Positions 9,389-17,054 of a DNA stretch of 64,000 nucleotides are shown one piece after another (the first letter of the stretch is position 1; each line of letters opens with the position of its first letter). The position numbers and the translations under genes were made by a program. Under the pieces are notes generated by a model, which was given only the letters and a program-made list of their open reading frames with translations, did not search any database and was not told where the DNA came from. Source of the DNA: Sphingomonas corticis (GTDB taxonomy: Bacteria > Pseudomonadota > Alphaproteobacteria > Sphingomonadales > Sphingomonadaceae); NCBI RefSeq assembly GCF_012035195.1, contig NZ_JAAVJH010000003.1, positions 124,001-188,000 on the forward strand. The letters run 5' to 3'.

Positions 9389-10576
9389 TCATCCCGCCTT
9401 CACCTCGCGGAACGGCACCGTCCGGTCCACCTCCGGCTCCTTGGGCAGGCCCAGCACGCGCTCGCCGATGATGTTGCGCTGGATCTGGTCGGTGCCGCCG
9501 CCGATCGACGTGAAATAGGCGTTCAGCGCCAGGAAGTTCGCGTCCTCCGCGCGCGGGTGCTCGGGTCCCTCCAGCAGGCTGCCGGCGCGCAGCAGCATCG
9601 TCCTCACTCGCGCCTCCTCGTGCAGGATGCGGCTCATCGCCAGCTTGCCGAGCGACATGATCGCCGAGGAGCTGCCCTGCGCCAGTTCCGCCTTCGCCCG
9701 CCGCGTGTTGAGCGCGTTCAGCGCGCGCCAGGCGATCGCCTGCGCCACCTGCTGGCGCACCACCGGCTCGTCCAGCCGGCCGGCCTCGCGCGCCAGGGCC
9801 AGCAACGCCAGGTCGCCCTTCGCCCCGCCCGCGCCAGACCGCGGACCGCGCGCGCGGTCGCCCATCACCGACCGTTCGTACGCGAGCGCGGTCTGCAGCA
9901 CGCTCCACCCGCCGTTCAGCGGGCCGAGCAGATGGTCCTCGGGCACGAAGGCGCCGTCGATGAACACCTCGTTGAAGTGCGCCTCGCCGGTGATCTGGTG
10001 CAGCGGGCGGACGGTCACGCCGTCCTGCTTCATCGGCAGGAAGAAGAAGCTGATGCCGCGGTGCTTGGGCACGTCCCAGTCGGTACGCGCGATCAGCATG
10101 CCATAGTCGGCGACCGCCGCGCCCGAGGTCCACACCTTCTGCCCGGTGACGCGCCAGCCGCCCTCCACTTTGTCCGCGCGCGTGCGTACCGCGGCGAGGT
10201 CGCTGCCCGCGCCCGGCTCCGAGTAGAGCAGGCACATGCCGACCTCCCCCGCCAGCAGCTGCGCGACGATGGTGCGGCGGAACTCGCCCGTCGCATGCGC
10301 CAAGGCGGTGTTCGCCCACAGGTTGGTGCGGTCCTGCCCGGCCCCCGGCGCGCCGGCGCGGGCGAAGGCGGCCTCCACCAGCCGTCCTTGCGCGTCGGAC
10401 AGGTCGCGCCCGTGCCATGCCGCGGGCCAGCGCGGCACCGCCCAGCCGGCGTCGCGCACCTCCGCCAGCCAGACGCTGCGCGGATCGCGGCCGAAGCTCT
10501 CGTGATGCGGCTCCGCCCCCGTCCAATGCGCGGCCAGCCACGCCTCGACCTCAGCGGTCAGCTGCTCGTCGGTCAT
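9389..10576 (-). CDS. Acyl-CoA dehydrogenase family protein
   Basis: This is a 395-residue flavoenzyme. The FAD-binding segment SEPGAGSDLA, the QKVWTSGA segment and the C-terminal GGGTDQIQRNIIGERVLG motif are clear, so it should introduce a double bond alpha-beta to a CoA thioester. It starts at ATG 10576, overlapping the stop of the upstream paralogue by four bases. Paired, divergent acyl-CoA dehydrogenases encoded side by side often act as heteromers on bulky or cyclic acyl-CoAs (for example in steroid side-chain breakdown); that is an analogy, and the substrate here is unknown. Confidence 0.92.
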   Translation of the reverse strand: MTDEQLTAEVEAWLAAHWTGAEPHHESFGRDPRSVWLAEVRDAGWAVPRWPAAWHGRDLSDAQGRLVEAAFARAGAPGAGQDRTNLWANTALAHATGEFRRTIVAQLLAGEVGMCLLYSEPGAGSDLAAVRTRADKVEGGWRVTGQKVWTSGAAVADYGMLIARTDWDVPKHRGISFFFLPMKQDGVTVRPLHQITGEAHFNEVFIDGAFVPEDHLLGPLNGGWSVLQTALAYERSVMGDRARGPRSGAGGAKGDLALLALAREAGRLDEPVVRQQVAQAIAWRALNALNTRRAKAELAQGSSSAIMSLGKLAMSRILHEEARVRTMLLRAGSLLEGPEHPRAEDANFLALNAYFTSIGGGTDQIQRNIIGERVLGLPKEPEVDRTVPFREVKAG

Positions 10577-11604
10577 GCCTGCTCCTCCAGCGCGCTGAGG
10601 TATCGCTCGCGCCACCAATCGCTATCGCCGTACAATTGCGCGCCCGATCGCGCGCGCCGCAGGTACAGGTGCGCCGGGTGCTCCCAGGTGAAGGCGATGC
10701 CGCCGTGCATCTGGATCGAGTCCGCCGCGACGCGCACGAAGGCGTCGGCACAGGCGAAGGCGGCGAGCGCCACCGCCGCTTCCCCGCCGGGCGCGCCCTC
10801 GTCCACCTGACGCGCCGCGTCGCGTGCCGCGCTGGTGGCGCTCTCGCTTTCCAGCAGCAGGTCGGCGGCCATGTGCTTCACCGCCTGGAAGCTACCGATC
10901 GCGCGGCCGAACTGGTGCCGCTCGCGCGCATAGTCGACCGTCATCTCCAGCAATCGTTGCGCCGCCCCCGCCTGCTCGCCGGCCAGCGCGACCAGCGCCA
11001 CGTCGCGCGCCCTTGCCGCGGCGGCCGCGTCCGCGACCTGCCGCGCCGGCGCGTCGAAGGCGACGTCGGCCAGCCGCCGGGTGCGATCGAAGACGGGTAG
11101 CGGCACGACCCGCGCCGGCTCGGAGAGGAACACGCCGTCTCCGGTCACGAGCAGGATCGCGTCCGCCACCGCCGCGTCGGGCACGAACCGCGCCGTGCCG
11201 GTCGCGCGCGCGCCGGCGACGCGCACGTCGCCGCCGCTCCAGTCGAGCGCGCCGGCGAAGGCGACCGCCGCCACCCGCTCGCCCGCCGCCAGCGCCGCCA
11301 GCAGCGGCTCGCCCGTGCCCGCCAGCGCGGCGGCGGCGACCGCGCCGGACAGCAGCGGCGCAGGCAGCAGCGCCGCGCCCGCCACCTCCAGCACGCGCTC
11401 CAGCTCCACCGCGCCCAGGCCCAGCCCGCCCGCCGCCTCGTCCACCGTCAGCCCGGTCACGCCCAGCCCGGCGAGCGCGCGCCACAGGTCGGCGTCGTGG
11501 CCCGTCTCGCTCGCCATGATGCGGCGCACGTCCGCTTCGGCGCAGCGGTCCGCCAGCAGCCGCGCGACCGGTTCGACCAGCGCGGCGATCTCGTTCTCCT
11601 GCAT
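10573..11604 (-). CDS. Acyl-CoA dehydrogenase family protein, second subunit-like
   Basis: This is a shorter (343-residue) acyl-CoA dehydrogenase homologue. The N-terminal domain is ordinary (DEAAGGLGLGAVELERVLE), the central FAD-contact region is poorly conserved, and the C-terminal helical domain ends in QMHGGIAFTWEHPAHLYLRR, where QMHGG is the usual FAD-site motif. It is wedged between the other dehydrogenase and the monooxygenase with 4-base and 3-base overlaps (ATG 11604). The weak middle domain fits the non-catalytic or half-site partner of a heteromeric enzyme, but this is inference. Confidence 0.88.
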   Translation of the reverse strand: MQENEIAALVEPVARLLADRCAEADVRRIMASETGHDADLWRALAGLGVTGLTVDEAAGGLGLGAVELERVLEVAGAALLPAPLLSGAVAAAALAGTGEPLLAALAAGERVAAVAFAGALDWSGGDVRVAGARATGTARFVPDAAVADAILLVTGDGVFLSEPARVVPLPVFDRTRRLADVAFDAPARQVADAAAAARARDVALVALAGEQAGAAQRLLEMTVDYARERHQFGRAIGSFQAVKHMAADLLLESESATSAARDAARQVDEGAPGGEAAVALAAFACADAFVRVAADSIQMHGGIAFTWEHPAHLYLRRARSGAQLYGDSDWWRERYLSALEEQA

Positions 11605-12917
11605 CACGCCGCCATCTTCCGCGCCCGGCCAACGCCGCGCGCGATCTCGCGCTTCAGGTCGGCGACGTAGCGGGTGAAATCGACCTGGATGGTGTGCCGC
11701 GTCGACGGGTAGTAGCCGCCGAGCTCCGCCTCCTCGTCCGCGGCGGTGATGCGGCGCATCTCGTCCGCGCCCGGCAGCGCATAGCGGCCGGCGAGGTATG
11801 CGGCGGCAAGCTTCGCCTGCTGCTCGGCGAAGTTGACGAGCGTCGGCAACGCCTGCGCCAGGCCCATGAAGAACAGGTCGTCCACCCCGGGGATCAGCAT
11901 CCGCTTGAACAGCGGGAAGCGGTTGTCCGCGCCGGGACGCAGCGCCGGATCGTCGAAGAAGGGGAAGCTGATGCGATAGCCGGTGGCGTAGACGATCGCG
12001 TCCACCGCCTCGACGCTGTCGTCGTCGAAGCGGACGTTGCCGCCCTCCAGCCGCGCGATGTTCGGCTTGAAGCGGATGTCGCCGCAGCTGGCGCGCGTCA
12101 GGAACTCGCCGGAGACCGACGGGTGCGCGTCCAGCGGCTCGTGGTCGGGCGCGGGCAGGCCGTAATCCTCCATCCGCCCGACCATCCGTCGCACCGCGCG
12201 CCGCGCCAGCGCCTTGCCCAGCCGGCGCGGCATCCACGCCGGCATCGCCGATTTGTCGAGCGGGCGTCCCGCGACCATCTTCGGCAGCACCCACACCCCG
12301 CGCCGTGCGGCGACGAACAGCTTCGATGCGACGTGGCGTTGCGACAGCTCGCTGGCGATATCCATCGCGCTGTTGCCCATGCCGACGACCACCACGGTCT
12401 TCCCGCGCAGGTCGACGGGATCATAGGGGGTGCGGTAATCGTGCGCGTGGAAGTGCGCGCCGTCGAAGCGGCCGGGGTAATCGGGGATCTTCGGATCCCA
12501 ATGGTGGCCGTTGCACACGAACAGCACGTCGTACGCGCGCGTCTCCCCGCTGGACAGCGTCACGTCCCATCCGCCGCCCGCACGCCGCACCGCGTGCGTC
12601 ACCTCCGTGTCGAAGGTGATGTGCTCGCGCAGGCCGAAGTGGTCGACGTAGCCGCGGAAATACTCGATCAGCTGGGCGTGGCTGGGAAAGTCGGGCCACT
12701 CGGCCGGAACCGGATAATCCTCGAACGCCAGCCGCCACTTCGATGTGTCGATGTGAAGGCTCTGGTAGCAGGCGGAGCGGCCGTTGGGGTTGCGGTAATA
12801 CCAGTTGCCGCCGACGTCGTCAGACATCTCGAAGCAGTCGAAGGCGATCCCCTCGTCCTTCAGCCGCTTGGCAGTGGTGAAGCCCGAACAGCCCGCGCCG
12901 ATGATGCACGCCCGCAT
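11604..12917 (-). CDS. Flavin-containing monooxygenase (FMO / Baeyer-Villiger-like)
   Basis: This is a 437-residue FAD and NADPH enzyme. The N-terminal GAGCSGF motif (about residues 7-13) binds FAD, and the second Rossmann motif GMGNSAMD binds NADPH. The fingerprint FDGAHFHAHDY matches the FMO signature F-x-G-x3-H-x3-(F/Y). The family inserts an oxygen atom into soft nucleophiles or ketones. The start at ATG 12917 is supported by the immediate FAD motif (MRACIIGAG). It leads the leftward operon with the two acyl-CoA dehydrogenases and faces the SDR operon across a 99-base divergent promoter. A ring-opening Baeyer-Villiger step before beta-oxidation would fit the context. Confidence 0.9.
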   Translation of the reverse strand: MRACIIGAGCSGFTTAKRLKDEGIAFDCFEMSDDVGGNWYYRNPNGRSACYQSLHIDTSKWRLAFEDYPVPAEWPDFPSHAQLIEYFRGYVDHFGLREHITFDTEVTHAVRRAGGGWDVTLSSGETRAYDVLFVCNGHHWDPKIPDYPGRFDGAHFHAHDYRTPYDPVDLRGKTVVVVGMGNSAMDIASELSQRHVASKLFVAARRGVWVLPKMVAGRPLDKSAMPAWMPRRLGKALARRAVRRMVGRMEDYGLPAPDHEPLDAHPSVSGEFLTRASCGDIRFKPNIARLEGGNVRFDDDSVEAVDAIVYATGYRISFPFFDDPALRPGADNRFPLFKRMLIPGVDDLFFMGLAQALPTLVNFAEQQAKLAAAYLAGRYALPGADEMRRITAADEEAELGGYYPSTRHTIQVDFTRYVADLKREIARGVGRARKMAA

Positions 12918-12950
12918 ATGTCCTCTCCCGGCCCCGTCTTGCCGCGCGGC

Positions 12951-12966
12951 CATAACGAAAGTTATG
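12951..12966. promoter_or_regulatory. Perfect palindrome in a divergent promoter (putative operator)
   Basis: CATAAC-GAAA-GTTATG has perfect 6-base arms around a 4-base spacer. It lies 34 bases upstream of the monooxygenase start and 51 bases upstream of the SDR start, where one repressor could control both operons. The form suits a TetR-type site. No regulator gene of that type is next to it. Confidence 0.55.
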
Positions 12967-13016
12967 ATGCACGGCGCGCGACGGCGAATCAACTGCGACG
13001 CGAGGAGAGGGCCGGC

Positions 13017-13793
13017 ATGATGCGGTTCGAGGGGAAGGTGGCGATCGTCACCGGTGGCGCGTCGGGCATCGGCGCGGCGACCACCCGGCTGCTGGCGCGC
13101 GAGGGTGCGCGCGTGATGGTGGCCGACCTCGACGGGGATCGCGCCTGGGCGCTGGCGGCGGAGATCGGCGGCACCGCGCACGCGCTGGACGTGGCGGACC
13201 GCGCCGCGGTGGAGGCGCTGGTCGACGCGGCGGTGGCGGCGCACGGGGGGCTCGATATCCTGGTCAACAACGCCGGGATCGGCAGCTTCGGTCGCACGCC
13301 GGACATGGATCCCGCGGCGTGGGAGCGGGTGATCGCGATCGACCTCCACGCGGTGTTCTACGCCTGCCGCGCCGCACTGCCGCACCTGATCGCGGGGCGC
13401 GGCGCGATCGTGAACACCGCCTCGATCTCGGGTCTCGCCGGCGACTACGGCTTCGGCGCCTATGCCGCGGCGAAGGCGGGGCTCGTCAACTACACGCGCA
13501 CGCTGGCCCTGGACCACGCGCGCGACGGGGTGCGCGCCAACGCGCTGTGCCCGGGGCTGATCGACACGCCCCTGACGGCCGGGGCCGCCGCGGTGCCGGG
13601 CCTCGGCGAGCGATGGCACGATGCGGTGCCGATGGGGCGCGCGGGCACGGCGGAGGAGATGGCGGCGGCGATCGCCTTCCTCGCGAGCGACGCGGCCAGC
13701 TACGTCACCGGCGCGGTGCTGGTGGCGGACGGCGGGATGACCGCCTGGACCGGGCAGCCCAACCTGCTGCGCGCGATGGAGGGAGTGGCGTGA
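13017..13793 (+). CDS. SDR family NAD(P)-dependent oxidoreductase
   Basis: This is a 258-residue classical short-chain dehydrogenase. It has the cofactor motif TGGASGIG, the NNAG motif, the catalytic Ser (NTASISG) and the YAAAK pair, with the CPGLIDTPL region after it. A GAGGAGAG ribosome binding site at 13002-13009 supports ATG 13017 (a second ATG follows directly). It probably oxidises or reduces a hydroxyl or keto group on the substrate of this catabolic cluster. The next gene starts on the last base of its stop codon. Confidence 0.92.
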   Translation: MMRFEGKVAIVTGGASGIGAATTRLLAREGARVMVADLDGDRAWALAAEIGGTAHALDVADRAAVEALVDAAVAAHGGLDILVNNAGIGSFGRTPDMDPAAWERVIAIDLHAVFYACRAALPHLIAGRGAIVNTASISGLAGDYGFGAYAAAKAGLVNYTRTLALDHARDGVRANALCPGLIDTPLTAGAAAVPGLGERWHDAVPMGRAGTAEEMAAAIAFLASDAASYVTGAVLVADGGMTAWTGQPNLLRAMEGVA

Positions 13794-14101
13794 TGGTGAC
13801 GATGACGGTGGTCTATCCCTACGATGCGGACAAGCCGTTCGACGAAGGGTATTTCGCGTCCACGCACGTGCCGCTGATCCGCGAGGTGTGGGGCGATGCG
13901 GTGACGGGCGTCACCGTCCACCACGCGCTGGCGGGCCTGTCGGGCGACCCTGCCTTTGCAACGATCGCCCAGGTCGAGTTCGCCAGCATGGAAGCGTTCC
14001 AGCAGTCGATGGCGCACCCGCGCGCGGCCGAGGTCCAGGCGGACGTTTCCAATTACGCCGGCGTGATCCCCTCCATCCAGCTCAGCCGGAAAGTGGCATG
14101 A
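13793..14101 (+). CDS. EthD family protein
   Basis: This is a 102-residue single-domain protein of the EthD/dimeric alpha-beta barrel type, recognised from the N-terminal MTVVYPYDADKPFDEGYFASTH segment and the C-terminal stretch ending YAGVIPSIQLS. EthD proteins are small accessory proteins needed for, or linked to, oxidative degradation pathways; their chemistry is poorly known. It starts at ATG 13793, overlapping the SDR stop by one base, and ends in an ATGA overlap with the hydrolase, so all three genes form one unit. Confidence 0.85.
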   Translation: MVTMTVVYPYDADKPFDEGYFASTHVPLIREVWGDAVTGVTVHHALAGLSGDPAFATIAQVEFASMEAFQQSMAHPRAAEVQADVSNYAGVIPSIQLSRKVA

Positions 14102-14991
14102 CGCCGAGCTGGACGCCCGATCCGGCGAGCGGCATCCGCGTGCGCGAGGTGGCGGCGAACGGCCTGTCGTTCGAGGTGGCGGAAGCGGGAGAGGGCGACC
14201 ATCTCGCGCTGTGCCTCCACGGCTTTCCCGAACTGAACTTCTCCTGGCGCGAGCAGATGCCGCTGCTGGCAGCCAAGGGCTATCGCGTGTGGGCGCCCAA
14301 CCAGCGTGGCTATGGCGCGTCCTCCCGGCCCGAGGGAGTGGAGAATTACAGCGCGGACCGGATCGTCGCGGATGCCGCCGCGCTGTTCGACGCCAGCGGC
14401 GCGGCGAAGCTCACCCTCGTCGCGCACGATTGGGGCGGGGCGATCGCGTGGATGTTCGCGATCAACCGCGTGCGCCCGGTCGAGCGGCTGGTCGTCATGA
14501 ACCTGCCCCATCCGATGCGCTTCGCCGCCGCGCTGAAGCATTGGCCGCAGCGGCGGCGCAGCTGGTACATGGCGTTCTTCCAGCTCCCTTGGCTGCCTGA
14601 ACGCGCGATGCTGGCAAACGAGGCGGCCGCGATCCGCGGCGCGTTCCGCGGGATGGCGGTGGACAAGTCGCGCTTCGGCGACGACGTGCTCGACGTTTAC
14701 GCCCGCGCCGCGCAGCGCCCTGGCGCGATGACCGCCATGGTCAACTGGTACCGCGCCGCCGCGCGCCATCGCGACCGCATGAAGCTGGCGAACGGCGGCA
14801 GGGTGGACGTGCCGACGCTGATCGTCTGGGGGGAGGAGGACACGGCGCTGGGGCTGGAGACGCTGGATGGCACGGAGGCGCTGGTCGGCGACCTCACCAT
14901 CCGCCGCCTGCCGGGCGTGTCGCACTGGGTGCAGCAGGAAGCGCCCGAGGCGGTCAATACGATCCTCGCCGAGTGGCTGCCGGTCGCCTGA
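14098..14991 (+). CDS. Alpha/beta-fold hydrolase (epoxide hydrolase or dehalogenase-like)
   Basis: This is a 297-residue alpha/beta hydrolase. The oxyanion segment LHGFPELNFSW, the nucleophile elbow VAHDWGG (Asp in place of Ser) and the C-terminal SHWVQQEAPE histidine region place it with epoxide hydrolases and haloalkane dehalogenases, which use an Asp nucleophile. WGEEDTALG carries the probable acid. HGFP followed by Asp in HDWGG favours epoxide hydrolysis. It is the last gene of the rightward operon and is followed by a hairpin at 15000. Confidence 0.88.
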   Translation: MTPSWTPDPASGIRVREVAANGLSFEVAEAGEGDHLALCLHGFPELNFSWREQMPLLAAKGYRVWAPNQRGYGASSRPEGVENYSADRIVADAAALFDASGAAKLTLVAHDWGGAIAWMFAINRVRPVERLVVMNLPHPMRFAAALKHWPQRRRSWYMAFFQLPWLPERAMLANEAAAIRGAFRGMAVDKSRFGDDVLDVYARAAQRPGAMTAMVNWYRAAARHRDRMKLANGGRVDVPTLIVWGEEDTALGLETLDGTEALVGDLTIRRLPGVSHWVQQEAPEAVNTILAEWLPVA

Positions 14992-14999
14992 TGCGAAAA

Positions 15000-15025
15000 G
15001 GGGCGGCGCCACCCGGCACCGCCCC
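15000..15025. terminator. GC-rich hairpin between converging genes
   Basis: An 11-base stem with one mismatch (GGGGCGGCGCC against GGCACCGCCCC) closes an ACCC loop. It lies between the converging hydrolase and outer-membrane protein genes, so it could end both transcripts. The T tract is weak. Confidence 0.6.
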
Positions 15026-15051
15026 TTCCGGTTCCCCTTTCGAACCGGCGA

Positions 15052-15678
15052 TCAGAAGTGGGCGACGACGCCCAGCGTGGGCCGGAAGCTGTTCACCCAG
15101 CCCAGGCTCTGGACCTCGCCGCGCAGGCGCAGACCCGAATTGCCGGTGATGCCGCCGAGGCCGATGTCCTTCGGCCCGACCTCGAAGCCGACGCCGTAGG
15201 TGACGTCGTTATAGTCGCGGTCGGTGTTCACGCGCTTGGCGAAGTTGACCCACTGGTAGCCGACCTTGCCGTAGAACAGCCCGCTCTCGCCCGCGCGCAG
15301 GCCGAAGCGGCCGGCGGCGCCGTACTGCCAGTCGATGTCGCCCGACACGCCCTTCGCGACGTTGCCCTCGGCGCCGATGAAGAAGGCGCCCAGCGGCACG
15401 TTGGCGCCGACGATCCCTTCGACCAGCGAGCCGTTCAGCTTGTTGCGGCGATCGACGCCCGGGATGCCGGCGTCGTTGGGCTCGCTGTCGAACTGCTCCC
15501 AGCCGCCGCGGATCGCCACGTACGGCTCGATCCCGAACGCCTTCGTGCCGTCCGGCGCGGTCGCGCCCTCGCTCTCGTAGGGGGCGGGGGCCTGATCGGC
15601 CGGCATGTCCTGCGCCATGGCGGGAGCGGCGAACAGCGAAGCGGCAGCGGCGACGGCCGCCAGGGTGAGCGTACGCAT
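15052..15678 (-). CDS. Outer-membrane beta-barrel protein (opacity/porin-like)
   Basis: This is a 208-residue protein with a clear signal peptide (MRTLTLAAVAAAASLFAAPAMAQ), likely cut after about residue 23. The mature part has alternating aromatic and glycine-rich strands (YVAIRGGWEQF, GAEGNVAKG, FGLRAGESGLFYGKVGYQWV) and ends in a Phe (GVVAHF), the usual signal for beta-barrel assembly. It resembles the OmpA-like/opacity small porin group; the ligand is unknown. An AAAGGA ribosome binding site precedes ATG 15678. About 220 bases upstream hold no gene. Confidence 0.82.
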   Translation of the reverse strand: MRTLTLAAVAAAASLFAAPAMAQDMPADQAPAPYESEGATAPDGTKAFGIEPYVAIRGGWEQFDSEPNDAGIPGVDRRNKLNGSLVEGIVGANVPLGAFFIGAEGNVAKGVSGDIDWQYGAAGRFGLRAGESGLFYGKVGYQWVNFAKRVNTDRDYNDVTYGVGFEVGPKDIGLGGITGNSGLRLRGEVQSLGWVNSFRPTLGVVAHF

Positions 15679-15897
15679 AGAGGTGTTCCTTTGTCTCTCG
15701 TGATCGGCGGCGGTGCATCCTTCGCCCGGCCTTTCCGATGCGTGGCTCAATGCCGGTCGATCGCGGAGGTTGCGTCGCAACCGGACGAAAGTCGCGGAAA
15801 TCCGCCATTGTTGCATCGCGGCAACGCTTTCTGTCAGCGAGATGAACAAGGCTGCCGCATTGCCGCCGCATGGCAACACCCACGCCACGCGAGCGCC

Positions 15898-16239
15898 TCA
15901 ATCGCGCTCCCGCATGCGCCGCGTCGGGGCGTGGAAGTCGGGCGGCTTGCCCGCGACGAAGGCGCGGAAGCGCGCGAGCGCGGGGAGCTCGCGGATCGCC
16001 GCGATGCTGCCCGCCTTCGCCAGCGCGGCGTTGGACGCGGCGGCGTGGATCGCGCGGTGGCAGATCGGGTGGACCGCTACCGTTGCCGTCCCGCCCTCGC
16101 TCTTGGGCACGACATGGTGCCACTCGACACGGCTGCCCAGCGCGCGGTCGCACAGCGCGCAGGTGGAAGGCGCTCCCTCTCGCTGCGCCAGCACCGCCGC
16201 CGCGGCGAGCCCGGCCCTGCGCTTCACTCGTCCGCCCAT
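15898..16239 (-). CDS. HNH endonuclease family protein
   Basis: This is a small HNH nuclease of about 113 residues. The zinc-knuckle pairs are Cys27 and Cys30 (CALC) and Cys60 with nearby histidines (HPICHRAIH), and the core reads EWHHVVPKSEGG at about 39-50, with the paired histidines 41-42. This domain cuts DNA and occurs both as a stand-alone nuclease and in phage and restriction genes; the role here is unknown. The start at ATG 16239 keeps the domain whole; an alternative ATG at 16365 would add 42 residues and run into the antitoxin region on the other strand. Confidence 0.82.
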   Translation of the reverse strand: MGGRVKRRAGLAAAAVLAQREGAPSTCALCDRALGSRVEWHHVVPKSEGGTATVAVHPICHRAIHAAASNAALAKAGSIAAIRELPALARFRAFVAGKPPDFHAPTRRMRERD

Positions 16240-16329
16240 GCCGCGCGAGATGGGGAGGGCGGGGACGTGACGGAAGAGAATGGAGGGCCGTCTTCGGACA
16301 AGGCGTGTCTTCTGCCCGCCGGAAGCGTT

Positions 16330-16512
16330 ATGATCGGCGTGATGAGGCCGGGTGTCGATATGCACGAGAAGCTCGATGCGAACGCAGGGGCGCCCGCCGA
16401 CCAGGATCTTGACGCGTTCGTGCGCGAGAAGTTGGCTCGTGGACGAGAGCAGAGCCGCGATCGCTCGACGATGATCCCGATCGAGCGAGTCTTGAGCGAC
16501 CTGTCGGCTTGA
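16330..16512 (+). CDS. Antitoxin of a type II toxin-antitoxin pair
   Basis: This is a 60-residue, highly charged protein immediately upstream of a ParE-like toxin, with a TTGA overlap between the two genes. The C-terminal half (FVREKLARGREQSRDRS... IERVLSDL) looks like the toxin-wrapping tail of ParD-type antitoxins. The start at ATG 16330 has GGAAG five bases upstream; ATG 16342 or 16360 are alternatives. The DNA-binding family cannot be assigned from this short sequence, so the call rests mainly on position and partner. Confidence 0.65.
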   Translation: MIGVMRPGVDMHEKLDANAGAPADQDLDAFVREKLARGREQSRDRSTMIPIERVLSDLSA

Positions 16513-17054
16513 ACGTCAGCTTTACGCCGCAGGCTTATGACGATCTGCGCGTCATCCGGGATTGGGTGGCGGAAGGTAGCGGGAGAGCGGCCGATCGCGT
16601 CGTCGCACGCATCGTGCAGACAGCGATGATGTTCGGCCAATTTCCGCTGCTCGGCCGTGCCGGTCGGGTCGACGGGACGTGGGGATTCTCCGGCGTGCGC
16701 TTGCCTTACCTCATCGTCTGTCCGGTCGTGTCAGAAAGCGAGATCGACGTCCTGACGATCGTCCACACGCGCCGCCGTTATCCCGGCAGTGGCTGGTCGG
16801 CGTGGCCGGCACCGCCGGCCTCGCCGAATCGTCACCCGTCGCGCCTCACTCCGCCGCTACGCCCGCGCGCGAGAACATGTCGCCCTCGCCGGTGTCGGCG
16901 TCCTCGTTCGCCGGCTTCGCGCCCTTGGCCTTCTGCCGCTTGTCGAACGAATCCCATACCTCGTTCCACTGGCCCCGCGTCGCGGCCTTCGAATATTCGG
17001 TCGCGCGCGTCTCGAAGAAATTGGCGTGCTCCACGCCGTTCAAGAGCGGGGTGA
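16509..17054 (+). CDS. RelE/ParE family toxin with an unusual C-terminal extension
   Basis: The first ~93 residues are a typical ParE/RelE toxin: FTPQAYDDLRVIRDWVAEG at the start, the FPLLGRAGRVDGTW central loop, then LPYLIVCPV and IVHTRRRYPGS, where family members normally end. Here the frame runs on for ~88 more residues rich in Pro, Arg and Ser, overlapping the 3' end of nrdB on the other strand by 209 bases, and stops at 17054. The extension looks like the antisense of nrdB, so the native stop has probably been lost. The start is TTG 16509, overlapping the antitoxin stop. ParE toxins poison gyrase; RelE toxins cut mRNA; which applies here is not clear. Confidence 0.72.
   Translation: MNVSFTPQAYDDLRVIRDWVAEGSGRAADRVVARIVQTAMMFGQFPLLGRAGRVDGTWGFSGVRLPYLIVCPVVSESEIDVLTIVHTRRRYPGSGWSAWPAPPASPNRHPSRLTPPLRPRARTCRPRRCRRPRSPASRPWPSAACRTNPIPRSTGPASRPSNIRSRASRRNWRAPRRSRAG

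Noticed and set aside
13017..14101. Frameshift between the SDR and the EthD-like gene as a broken fusion
   Set aside because: The SDR ends at a normal length with a proper stop, and the EthD-like protein has its own start at the shared base. This is ordinary translational coupling.
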